From: Ruania alkalisoli
GTDB lineage: Bacteria; Actinomycetota; Actinomycetes; Actinomycetales; Beutenbergiaceae
NCBI RefSeq assembly: GCF_014960965.1
Contig: NZ_CP063169.1
Location: 3,567,581 to 3,631,580, forward strand
Reading direction: 5' to 3'
DNA length: 64,000 nucleotides
Below the pieces are notes generated by a model, which searched no databases, had not been told where the DNA came from, and worked only from the letters and a program-made list of their open reading frames with translations. Both the position numbers and the translations under genes were made by a program. This document shows positions 33,869 to 41,056 of the stretch, piece by piece; position 1 is the stretch's first letter; every line of letters begins with the position of its first letter.

Positions 33869-35200
33869 TCAGCCCAGGGCGATCTCGGCCTCGGCGAACC
33901 ACTGGGAGGCGAAGTCCTCGACGGTGATGTTGCCGTAACCGAGCTCCTCCGCCAGTCGCAGCCACTCGGCCTCGATCGAGCCGAAGCCCTCAGGTAGCAC
34001 CGGCGTGGACTCGGTGATCTCGCCGGCCCACTCCTCCTCGTAGCCGATCACCTGGGCGTCCACACCCTCGGCCTCGAGCTGCGAACGAGCGGTCTCGGTC
34101 GCGGGCACACCACGGGAGGTGCCGAAGATCGCACCGACCTCGGCGTCGTTGGTGATGAAGTCGATGAACGCAGCAGCGGCTTCCGGGTTCTGGGTGTTCG
34201 CACCCGCCGAGAGCAGCATCGACGGCTTGAAGAACATCCCGCGCTCACCGCTGGATCCGACCGGCAGGGGCAGCATCTCGATGGACTCCGCACCGGAGTC
34301 AGCCAGGTAGCCGGCGAGGAAGTTGTCCCACGAGAACTCGGTGGCGACTTCGTTCGCGGTGAACCCGCCGAGCGGGTCCAGCTGGGTGGTGCGCTCGGCC
34401 GGGAACAACTGACCGTTCTCGCGCAGTGGGGCGGCCAGGTTGAGCCAGTCGATGACGTCCTGTTCGGTGAACGCGATGTCGCCCTCGTCGGTGAAGACGT
34501 CCTGGCCCTCCTGGACCAGGTGCTGGACGAACAGCCACAGCACACCGGTGAAGTCGCCGGTGCCGTACAGGGCCGGGTCTTCGCCTGCTCCCGCGTCGGC
34601 GGCTTCAGCGGCCCACTGCACGTACTCTTCCCAGGTCTGGTCCGCGCTCGGCGGCTCAAGACCGAGCTCTTCGACGATGGCCGGGTGATAGAAGAGCGCC
34701 AGCGTATTGGTGCTCTGCGGGATGCCCAACTGTTCGCCGCCGAGCTGACCGGAGGCCAGGAGGGAGTCAGACATCTCACTCATGTCGAGCTCGCCGCCGA
34801 TGTAGGGGGTGAGGTCGAGCAGCTGCCCACGCGAACCGAACTCGCTGATGTAAGACAGATCCATCTGAAACACGTCCGGGAGCGACTGGCCCGCCGCCTC
34901 GGTCGCACGTGCGGTCCAGTAGTCGGGCCAGGCCTGGAAGGCCGGCTGCACGGTGATGTTCGGATACTCCTCCTCGAACAGGTCGATCGCCGCCTCGTAG
35001 CGTTCGGCCCGGTCGTCGTTGCCCCACCAGGTCACGGTGAGTGTGATCTCCTGCTCGGGGTCGACCGTCCCGCCACTGCCGGGCTCGCCGCCGGCCGTGT
35101 CGGAACCGCCGGAGCACGCGGCGAGGACGAGAGATCCGGTCGCGGCCACGGCGGCCACGCCGGACAGTCGCTTCGCGAAACGATTCCTTGGTGAGTTCAT
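33869..35200 (-). CDS. Carbohydrate ABC transporter substrate-binding lipoprotein (family 1)
   Basis: 443 residues. Signal peptide RNRFAKRLSGVAAVAATGSLVLAAC, shown here only to place the lipobox LAAC at about residue 29. The mature part has family-1 features: ITLTVTWWGNDDRAERYEAA and IDLFEEEYPNITVQPAF. First gene of the operon that ends with rhaM. The ligand is therefore probably L-rhamnose or a rhamnose-containing oligosaccharide (inferred). Two copies of the AACGATTC operator lie upstream. Confidence 0.92.
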   Translation of the reverse strand: MNSPRNRFAKRLSGVAAVAATGSLVLAACSGGSDTAGGEPGSGGTVDPEQEITLTVTWWGNDDRAERYEAAIDLFEEEYPNITVQPAFQAWPDYWTARATEAAGQSLPDVFQMDLSYISEFGSRGQLLDLTPYIGGELDMSEMSDSLLASGQLGGEQLGIPQSTNTLALFYHPAIVEELGLEPPSADQTWEEYVQWAAEAADAGAGEDPALYGTGDFTGVLWLFVQHLVQEGQDVFTDEGDIAFTEQDVIDWLNLAAPLRENGQLFPAERTTQLDPLGGFTANEVATEFSWDNFLAGYLADSGAESIEMLPLPVGSSGERGMFFKPSMLLSAGANTQNPEAAAAFIDFITNDAEVGAIFGTSRGVPATETARSQLEAEGVDAQVIGYEEEWAGEITESTPVLPEGFGSIEAEWLRLAEELGYGNITVEDFASQWFAEAEIALG

Positions 35201-35253
35201 GAGGGAGCCTCTCTGCTCGGAGTCTGGGCTGCGCCGTCCGTGGCGGCCCGTCG

Positions 35254-35265
35254 TGAATCGTTACA
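35254..35265. promoter_or_regulatory. LacI-type operator, rhamnose regulon candidate (importer, proximal)
   Basis: TGAATCGTTACA; in reverse, TGTAACGATTCA. It matches the rhaI site (TGAAACGATTCA) at all but one position and lies about 55 nt before the importer lipoprotein start. Confidence 0.6.
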
Positions 35266-35354
35266 AAGAATGACATGGCACCCGACCCAGCGCAACCCCT
35301 TCGGAAAGCGCAGTCCGCCTGTAATCATCACGATCTGATCACAACGACTGGGCG

Positions 35355-35366
35355 TCGAATCGTTGT
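35355..35366. promoter_or_regulatory. LacI-type operator candidate (importer, distal)
   Basis: TCGAATCGTTGT, reverse ACAACGATTCGA, shares the AACGATTC core. It is about 100 nt further upstream, a spacing that would allow looping. The rest of the 319-nt intergenic stretch 35201-35519 holds the terminator at 35476 and nothing else I recognise. Confidence 0.45.
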
Positions 35367-35475
35367 GCAATGAAACTATTCACTCGACCAGGTCGGCCGC
35401 GCGAACATGACGACCCCGGGGATCCGTGAGACGTCAACGAGTTCGTGTATCGATCCACCAGTGGAGGCAGAGAAG

Positions 35476-35510
35476 AGGGTGCCGGCGGAGGTGAACTCCA
35501 CCGGCACCCT
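35476..35510. terminator. Terminator downstream of the anti-sigma factor
   Basis: AGGGTGCCGG and CCGGCACCCT arms, with a 15-nt loop that can itself pair (GGAG/CTCC). On the reverse strand it follows the anti-sigma stop by about 10 nt, and CTTCTCT follows it. Confidence 0.65.
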
Positions 35511-35519
35511 CGATGCCGA

Positions 35520-36353
35520 TCACGGCATCGGCATCTGCGCCACGATCTCGCCCGTGGGTTGATCCGAACCCCCGGCCGGCTCGACAGAGACCGCCATGGC
35601 GTCGGTGCTGAGCGCGGCCGCATCCATGATCATGGTGGCCGCACCGTCAGCGGCAGCCATCACGCCGGCACTGGTCGGCACGCCGTCCACGAGCGTCCAC
35701 GCCTGGAAGTCCTGATCCTGGCCGATCGCGGGCAGGCCCCGGAAGGTCACGGCAGCCGCACCGTTCTCACGCGAGACGAACAGCGCCGCCTCCGGCCCCT
35801 CAGCACCGCCCGCCGTCACCACCTCAAGGTCACTGGCGTGAAGGATCTGCAGCAGCCGGGCATCATCGGAGCTCGTCTCGATGGGCGCCACCTGCCTCGG
35901 GAACTCCTGGTCCGGCCGTGCTCCCACTCCCCAACCCACGGCGACCACGGCCACGAGGCACGCGACAGCGGCCACAAGCCGCCAGGCACGCGCGGCACCG
36001 TTGCGATCCCTGCGACGGCGGCGAAACGCGAGCTCGTCGGTCCCCTCAGGCGAGGACTCGCTGATGCGTGGGATGTCAGGGTCGGCTTCCGGAGGCTGTG
36101 CAACCTCAGCCGCGATCGGGGGGAGGGGACGGATCCGTTCGATCCCGGCGAGGATCTGCTCACGCAACTCGGGGGGCGGATCGACGGCACTGATGTGCGC
36201 CAACCGCTCAGTCGCGCCGCGCAACGAGGCGACCTCGTCACGGCACACCGCACAGTCGGCCAGGTGCTCCTCGAAGGCAGCTCGTTCGGTCTCGTCCAGC
36301 GCATCAAGCACATAGGCGCCTGTCAATGCGTGGATGGAGGCGTCGTCCGTCAT
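35520..36353 (-). CDS. rskA: Anti-sigma-K factor, RskA family
   Basis: 277 residues, ATGA overlap with the sigma gene. The N-terminal zinc-binding anti-sigma domain has His-3-Cys-2-Cys in FEEHLADCAVCRDEV (about residues 28-40). A basic stretch (AFRRRRRDRN) precedes one membrane segment (about 124-146). The C-terminal extracytoplasmic RskA domain runs to the end (LQILHASDLEVV; AVTFRGLPAIGQDQDFQAW). It should hold SigK at the membrane until regulated proteolysis, as in mycobacteria. Confidence 0.92.
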   Translation of the reverse strand: MTDDASIHALTGAYVLDALDETERAAFEEHLADCAVCRDEVASLRGATERLAHISAVDPPPELREQILAGIERIRPLPPIAAEVAQPPEADPDIPRISESSPEGTDELAFRRRRRDRNGAARAWRLVAAVACLVAVVAVGWGVGARPDQEFPRQVAPIETSSDDARLLQILHASDLEVVTAGGAEGPEAALFVSRENGAAAVTFRGLPAIGQDQDFQAWTLVDGVPTSAGVMAAADGAATMIMDAAALSTDAMAVSVEPAGGSDQPTGEIVAQMPMP

Positions 36354-36958
36354 CGTTCCTCCCCTCCGAAGAAGTCTCGTAGTCGTATCAACCCGTCTCG
36401 CAGCCGCGTCTTGGCCGTCCCGAGCGGGATGTTCAGGATTCCAGCCACCTCGACGTGGGTGTAGCCGCCGAAGTACGCGAACTCGATCGCCTCACGCTGG
36501 GTCGCGGTCAGCGTGCGCAACGCCCGGCGCACCCGGTCTGCCTCGAATCTGTTGACCACCACCTCCGAGACATCATCACTGTGACGTGCCTGCCGCGCCT
36601 CGTACAGGACGTGCCGGTCTTGTGCCGCCTGGGCCGAGCGCACCCGGTCCACGGCACGTCGGTGAGCGATCGTCGTCATCCACGCCTGCACCGACCCCTT
36701 GGACGGGTCGTACCGAGCGGCTTGCTCCCAGTACTGCAGGTAGCAGTCCTGGGTCACCTCGGCGGCTTGGGATGGGTCTCGGACCACGCGCACCACCACG
36801 CCGTACACACGCGCCGACGTCGCATCATAGAGCTGGGCAAAGGCTTCCGAATCGCCGCGGGAACTGCGCTGGAGAAGGTCCGCGAGCCCAGCGCCGTCGA
36901 GTCCGGCAGTGCCGGAGGGGTTCTTCCCCTCCGGCACCCGGTCGTTAGCTCTCATCAT
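36350..36958 (-). CDS. sigK: ECF sigma factor, SigK type
   Basis: 202 residues. Region 2: EAFAQLYDATSARVYGVVVR, then EVTQDCYLQYWEQAARYDPS and GSVQAWMTTIAHRRAVDRVR. Region 4: TATQREAIEFAYFGGYTHVE and IPLGTAKTRLRDGLIRLR. It matches the SigK (ECF19) group. Coupled to rskA and followed by a fasciclin lipoprotein and a molybdoprotein, the same kind of set that SigK controls in Mycobacterium (MPT70/MPT83). An alternative start is the second Met codon. Confidence 0.93.
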   Translation of the reverse strand: MMRANDRVPEGKNPSGTAGLDGAGLADLLQRSSRGDSEAFAQLYDATSARVYGVVVRVVRDPSQAAEVTQDCYLQYWEQAARYDPSKGSVQAWMTTIAHRRAVDRVRSAQAAQDRHVLYEARQARHSDDVSEVVVNRFEADRVRRALRTLTATQREAIEFAYFGGYTHVEVAGILNIPLGTAKTRLRDGLIRLRDFFGGEER

Positions 36959-36987
36959 GATCGCGCTATCCGAACGTCAGGTCGGAC

Positions 36988-37626
36988 TCACTCCGACGGC
37001 GGGAGCAGCACGCCGTCGATGATGTAGACGGTCGCGTTGGCCGTCTGCACGTTACCGCAGACCACCGCGGCGCCCTCGGCACCGACCGTGAAGTCCTCAC
37101 CGGAGCCCTCGACCGTCAGCTCTGCTCCGTTCAGGGTCTCGAACGTTCCAGCCAGGTCCTCCGGGGTGAGCGTCTGCGGCACCACGTGGTACGTCAGCAC
37201 CTCGGTGAGCAACCCGCTCGGGTCATCCTGAACTGCCTGGACCGTCTCAGCCGGCAATGCCTCGAACGCCGCATTGGCAGGGGCGAACACCGTGATGTCC
37301 TCAGCACCGTTCAGGGTGTCACCAAGTTCGGCCAGACCGACGAGGTCGACCAGGGTCGACAAGGCCGGGTTGTTGCTGGCGGCGGTCGCTACCGGATCCT
37401 GAGCCATGCCGTCGAAACTGCCGGGGCCGTCGTCGGGGATATCGGCACAGACGGGGCCGAACTGAGCGCCCATCTCATCCATCGGTTCCTCGGTCATCTC
37501 CTCCGAGGTGGTGGGGTCCGAGGTCTCGGGCGCATCAGCGGTCTCGTCAGCCTCACCGCCGGAGCAGGAGGCCAGGGTGAGCGCGGCAGCCAGCGTGAGC
37601 GCCGGTGCGTAGGTGCGGATCTTCAT
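36988..37626 (-). CDS. Fasciclin (FAS1) domain lipoprotein, MPT70/MPT83-like
   Basis: 212 residues from ATG 37626. Signal peptide with lipobox LASC, then an acidic Thr/Glu-rich spacer (about residues 22-50), then one FAS1 domain: NNPALSTLVDLVGLAELGDT, DITVFAPANAAFEALP, LTYHVVPQTLTPEDL and YIIDGVLLPP. MPT70 and MPT83 of M. tuberculosis have the same layout and are SigK targets. Probably a surface adhesion or signalling protein. It sits directly upstream of sigK on the same strand. Confidence 0.92.
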   Translation of the reverse strand: MKIRTYAPALTLAAALTLASCSGGEADETADAPETSDPTTSEEMTEEPMDEMGAQFGPVCADIPDDGPGSFDGMAQDPVATAASNNPALSTLVDLVGLAELGDTLNGAEDITVFAPANAAFEALPAETVQAVQDDPSGLLTEVLTYHVVPQTLTPEDLAGTFETLNGAELTVEGSGEDFTVGAEGAAVVCGNVQTANATVYIIDGVLLPPSE

Positions 37627-37727
37627 GGTCGTACTCCTTGTATCAGGCGACTGGCCGAACCAGTCGTGAGGTGCAGTGCGGACATCTCTGATTCGATGCG
37701 GTCGGCTGGATGGATTGGTCGCACCGT

Positions 37728-39416
37728 CTACTCCACGACGAAGGCGATCGAGTGCCACCCACGGGCGCCGTCGGGGAAGGGGGTGGTGCGTTCCTGTGGT
37801 TGTGCCTCTCCCCTGCCGTCGGTCGCCCGGACCTGCACGTCGTGACGGCCGGAGCCGTTGCTGGTCCAGTCGAAGCGCCACTGACGCCATAGATCCGCAC
37901 CGCCATCGGCCGCGAGCTCGGCCTGCTGCCAGTCGCCGTCATCGATCCGTACCTCGACCGAACGGATTCCACGGTGCTGCGCCCAGGCGATGCCGGCCAT
38001 CGTCACGGTGCCGGCAGGCACTCGCTGCAACGGACCCGGCACGTCGATGCGGCTCTGAGTCAGCACCGGCGCGTCTGTCGCCCAATCGCGCTCGGTCCAG
38101 TAGGCGATGTCACGGTCGTAGGTGGACAGGTCCATACGGGTGATCCACTTCGCGGCCGAGACGAAGCCGAACAGGCCGGGAACGATCAGCCGGGCCGGGA
38201 AACCTCGTTCGACCGGGAGCTGCTCACCGTTGAGCCCCACCACGAGCATCGCGTCACGACCGTCGGTTGCGGCGTCCAGTGGGATGCTCATGGTGAGACC
38301 GTCGGCGCTCTCGGTGAAGATCTGATCGGCTCCAGGCTGGACGCCGACCTGCTCGAAGAGATCGAGCAGCGGAACCCCGAGCCACCGGCCCGTGCTCACA
38401 TAGGGACCGCCGACCGGGTTGGAGACGCAGGTCAGGGTGATCCAGCGTTCCACCAGCGCCATGTCCAGGATGTCCTCGTATCGCAAGGTGATCGGCTCGT
38501 CGACGAGACCGCCGATCGGCAGCGACCAGGTGTCGACATCGATCCGGGGTGTACTCAGGGCGATGTCCACGCGGTAGAAGTCGGGCGAAGGAGTCCGGAA
38601 GGGGGTGATTCCCGGCAGTTCCAGCTGGACATCCTCGGGGAGCGGCGGGGCAGGGTCGCTCGGTTCCGGCAGCGCCTGGTCACGCCCGATCGCACCGTCA
38701 TCGCGACGTCGTCCCAGCAGCGTGCCACCTGCGGCGCCCGCCACCGCGAGCGCGGCGGGGCCGCCGATGAGTACCCCGCGGCGCGTCGGCACGAACTGGC
38801 CGCTGCGCACGCGAGGACCATCCAGCGCAGACTCACGTGCCGGCGCCGCATCCCGCTCCGCTGCCGGCCTCTCGCCCGCGCGGGTTACGCCCGCGCCAGG
38901 CCCGGGCACTGTGCCCGTCGCTGTGCCTGTCGCTGTGCCCGTCGCTGTGCTGCTCTGAGTGCCGGTACTCCCTAGTACGCCGGCCCGTACCCACAGCAGG
39001 CCGGCCACGGCGATCACTCCGGTGACGAGGGCGGGCACGACGGCGGTCGGGTCGGGGGTCCTGGTCAACGCGGCGGCCCCGGCGATCGCGGCGAGCGCCA
39101 CCAGCCCTGCCACGGCGATCCATCGGCGCCGGTAGGCCAGCAGGCCCAGGCCGGCCGTGATCAACACCAGCACCACCGCCATCCCCGCGAGTAGGACGGG
39201 CTTGTCGGCGTTGCCGAAGGTCTGGACGGCGAACTCCTTGACCGGGGTCGGTGCGGCGTCGATCGCGACGCTTCCCACCGCCAGCAGGGGCGAACTTGCG
39301 GGCGAGGTCACTGCCGCGACGGTGTGACCGACACCTAGTCCCGCCGCTGCCGCCACGACCCCGGAGAGCGCGTGGAGCCATCGGGGCGGACGGGCGGCGC
39401 GGTGGGAACCAGGCAT
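37728..39416 (-). CDS. Membrane-anchored sulfite-oxidase-like molybdopterin oxidoreductase
   Basis: 562 residues from ATG 39416; the longer frame has poor codon bias. Several membrane segments occupy residues about 15-165. A low-complexity TG-rich linker follows, encoded by a 12-bp tandem repeat, then an RRGVLIGGPAALAVAGAAGG segment like a twin-arginine or internal membrane signal. The catalytic domain (about 270-460) has LTCVSNPVGGPYVSTGRWLG, with the Cys expected to ligate molybdenum, and a C-terminal Ig-like dimerisation domain. It would act outside the membrane. Next to sigK/rskA as in other actinobacteria. Confidence 0.88.
   Translation of the reverse strand: MPGSHRAARPPRWLHALSGVVAAAAGLGVGHTVAAVTSPASSPLLAVGSVAIDAAPTPVKEFAVQTFGNADKPVLLAGMAVVLVLITAGLGLLAYRRRWIAVAGLVALAAIAGAAALTRTPDPTAVVPALVTGVIAVAGLLWVRAGVLGSTGTQSSTATGTATGTATGTVPGPGAGVTRAGERPAAERDAAPARESALDGPRVRSGQFVPTRRGVLIGGPAALAVAGAAGGTLLGRRRDDGAIGRDQALPEPSDPAPPLPEDVQLELPGITPFRTPSPDFYRVDIALSTPRIDVDTWSLPIGGLVDEPITLRYEDILDMALVERWITLTCVSNPVGGPYVSTGRWLGVPLLDLFEQVGVQPGADQIFTESADGLTMSIPLDAATDGRDAMLVVGLNGEQLPVERGFPARLIVPGLFGFVSAAKWITRMDLSTYDRDIAYWTERDWATDAPVLTQSRIDVPGPLQRVPAGTVTMAGIAWAQHRGIRSVEVRIDDGDWQQAELAADGGADLWRQWRFDWTSNGSGRHDVQVRATDGRGEAQPQERTTPFPDGARGWHSIAFVVE
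38909..38950. repeat. 12-bp tandem repeat (3.5 units) in molybdoprotein linker
   Basis: CTGTGCCCGTCG, with one C-to-T variant in the second unit, repeats in frame and encodes Thr-Ala-Thr-Gly units on the reverse strand. It sits between the membrane part and the catalytic domain, where length changes would be tolerated. Confidence 0.8.
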
Positions 39417-39508
39417 GCCTGGTATTCGGAGTGGGCTTCGATCCGGATTGCCGCACCGCCGCGCCAACCCATGCCTTGTCTCACGCCGAGCGCTGTGGAA
39501 AGAGTCAC

Positions 39509-41056
39509 TCAGCCGACGGCGGCCCACCCCTCGCGCTCGGAGGCATCCGGTTCGTAGCGGCGCAGCTCGAGCCCGCCGGCTCCGACGGCGCGCAGGGCGG
39601 TGAGGTCGCCGGCGAGCACTCCGGCAGCACGCGCCTGCACCAGCACGTTCCCGAGTGCCGTGCCCTCCTCAGGGCCGGCGATCACCGGCAGACCGGTCGC
39701 ATCCGCTGTGGCCTGGCACAGCAGTTCGTTCTTCGACCCACCACCGACCACGTGGATCACCGACACACGCTGCCCGGAGAGGCGTTGAGCGTCCTCGATG
39801 GCCTTCCGGTAGGCCACCGCGAGGGAATCGACGACGCATCGCGCCACCTGTGCGGGTGTCTCGGGCACGGGCTGCCCGGTCGCAGTGGCGTGCTCGGCCA
39901 GCCGCGCAGGCATGTCACCGGGCGGCAGGAAGTCCGGGTGGTCGACGTCGATGATCGTACGGCGCGGCGCTTCCTCGGCTGCCGCCTGCAGCAGCGGCCC
40001 AATCGGGATACCTTCCCCACGCTCGTCCCAGACCCGCTGAGATTCGGACAGCACCCACAAACCCATCACGTTGCGCAGGTACCGGACCGTGCCGTCGACG
40101 CCGCGCTCGTTGGTGAAGTTGGCCTCACGGCTGGCCTCGGTGAGTACCGGCGCGTCGAGCTCGACGCCGACGAGCGACCAGGTGCCGGAGGAGATGTAGG
40201 CGAAATCGCTGCCCGTCGCCGGGACGGAGGCCACCGCTGAGGCGGTGTCATGCGATCCGACCGCGTACACCGGCACCGGTCCCAGGCCGGTGCGGCGCTG
40301 GATCTCCTCACTCAGCACCCCGATCTGCTCTCCCGGCTGGACGACCGGAGGGAACAGGCCCGCCGGGATCGCGAGCCGATCCATCAACTCACCCGACCAC
40401 TGCCCGGTGCGCTGGTCCAGCAGCGCTGTGCTGGAGGCGTTCGTGTACTCGCTCACCCGCGCGCCGGTGAGCCAGTAGGCGAGGAGATCCGGGAGCAACA
40501 GCGCCTGCTCGGCACGGCCCCACCACGGACCCCGCTGCTCGGCGGCCAGCTGGTAGATCGTGTTGAAGGGCAGGTGCTGCATCCCCGAGATGACGTACAG
40601 GTCCGACGGCGGAACCCTCGCGTGGACGTCATCGATCACGGCCTCGGTGCGCGAGTCGCGGTAGGCGACCGGCTCTGCGAGGAGCTGACCGTCGGCGTCC
40701 AGCAGACCGTAGTCGACCGCCCACGTGTCGATCCCGATGCCATCGAGCGGCCCTGCCCCACCGGCCGCCCGAAGTCCCTCGAGCACCTCCTCAAAGAGGG
40801 CGGTGAGGTGCCAACGCAACGTTCCGCCGTCATCCGCCGTGGCTGCGTTGGGAAACCTCGCTACCTCACGCAACACCACGCCGTCGGAGGTCCCGGCCAC
40901 CCCAGGGGCCGAACTTTCGGCCCCGGAAGCGCTTCGGGGCCGATTATTGGGCCCGGGAAGGACCTCGGCGGCGCCGGCCGCCACCTCCGCGCGGATGACC
41001 CGCCCGGAGGTGGCGCCCAGGTCGACGGCGGCGAAGGCTGCGACCTGCCCCGCCAT
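39509..41056 (-). CDS. rhaB: Rhamnulokinase
   Basis: 515 residues, TGATG overlap with the aldolase gene. FGGY kinase: phosphate loop AAVDLGATSGRV at the N-terminus, GIGIDTWAVDYGLLD, and FAYISSGTWSLVG and VHVVGGGSKNELLCQ in the C-terminal half, all matching RhaB. It phosphorylates L-rhamnulose at O-1. An extra stretch of about 30 residues (EVLPGPNNRPRSASGAESSA) lies after the first motif where relatives run straight into the next strand; it is encoded by palindromic DNA (40905-40941). Confidence 0.9.
   Translation of the reverse strand: MAGQVAAFAAVDLGATSGRVIRAEVAAGAAEVLPGPNNRPRSASGAESSAPGVAGTSDGVVLREVARFPNAATADDGGTLRWHLTALFEEVLEGLRAAGGAGPLDGIGIDTWAVDYGLLDADGQLLAEPVAYRDSRTEAVIDDVHARVPPSDLYVISGMQHLPFNTIYQLAAEQRGPWWGRAEQALLLPDLLAYWLTGARVSEYTNASSTALLDQRTGQWSGELMDRLAIPAGLFPPVVQPGEQIGVLSEEIQRRTGLGPVPVYAVGSHDTASAVASVPATGSDFAYISSGTWSLVGVELDAPVLTEASREANFTNERGVDGTVRYLRNVMGLWVLSESQRVWDERGEGIPIGPLLQAAAEEAPRRTIIDVDHPDFLPPGDMPARLAEHATATGQPVPETPAQVARCVVDSLAVAYRKAIEDAQRLSGQRVSVIHVVGGGSKNELLCQATADATGLPVIAGPEEGTALGNVLVQARAAGVLAGDLTALRAVGAGGLELRRYEPDASEREGWAAVG
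40905..40941. repeat. In-frame palindromic element inside rhaB
   Basis: Two overlapping hairpins: GGGGCCGAA/TTCGGCCCC (40905-40924, loop CT) and GGCCCCG/CGGGGCC (40919-40941). The second encloses GAAGCGCTT. It falls in the Ser/Ala-rich insert of RhaB and looks like an inserted palindrome that was kept in frame. Confidence 0.6.
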
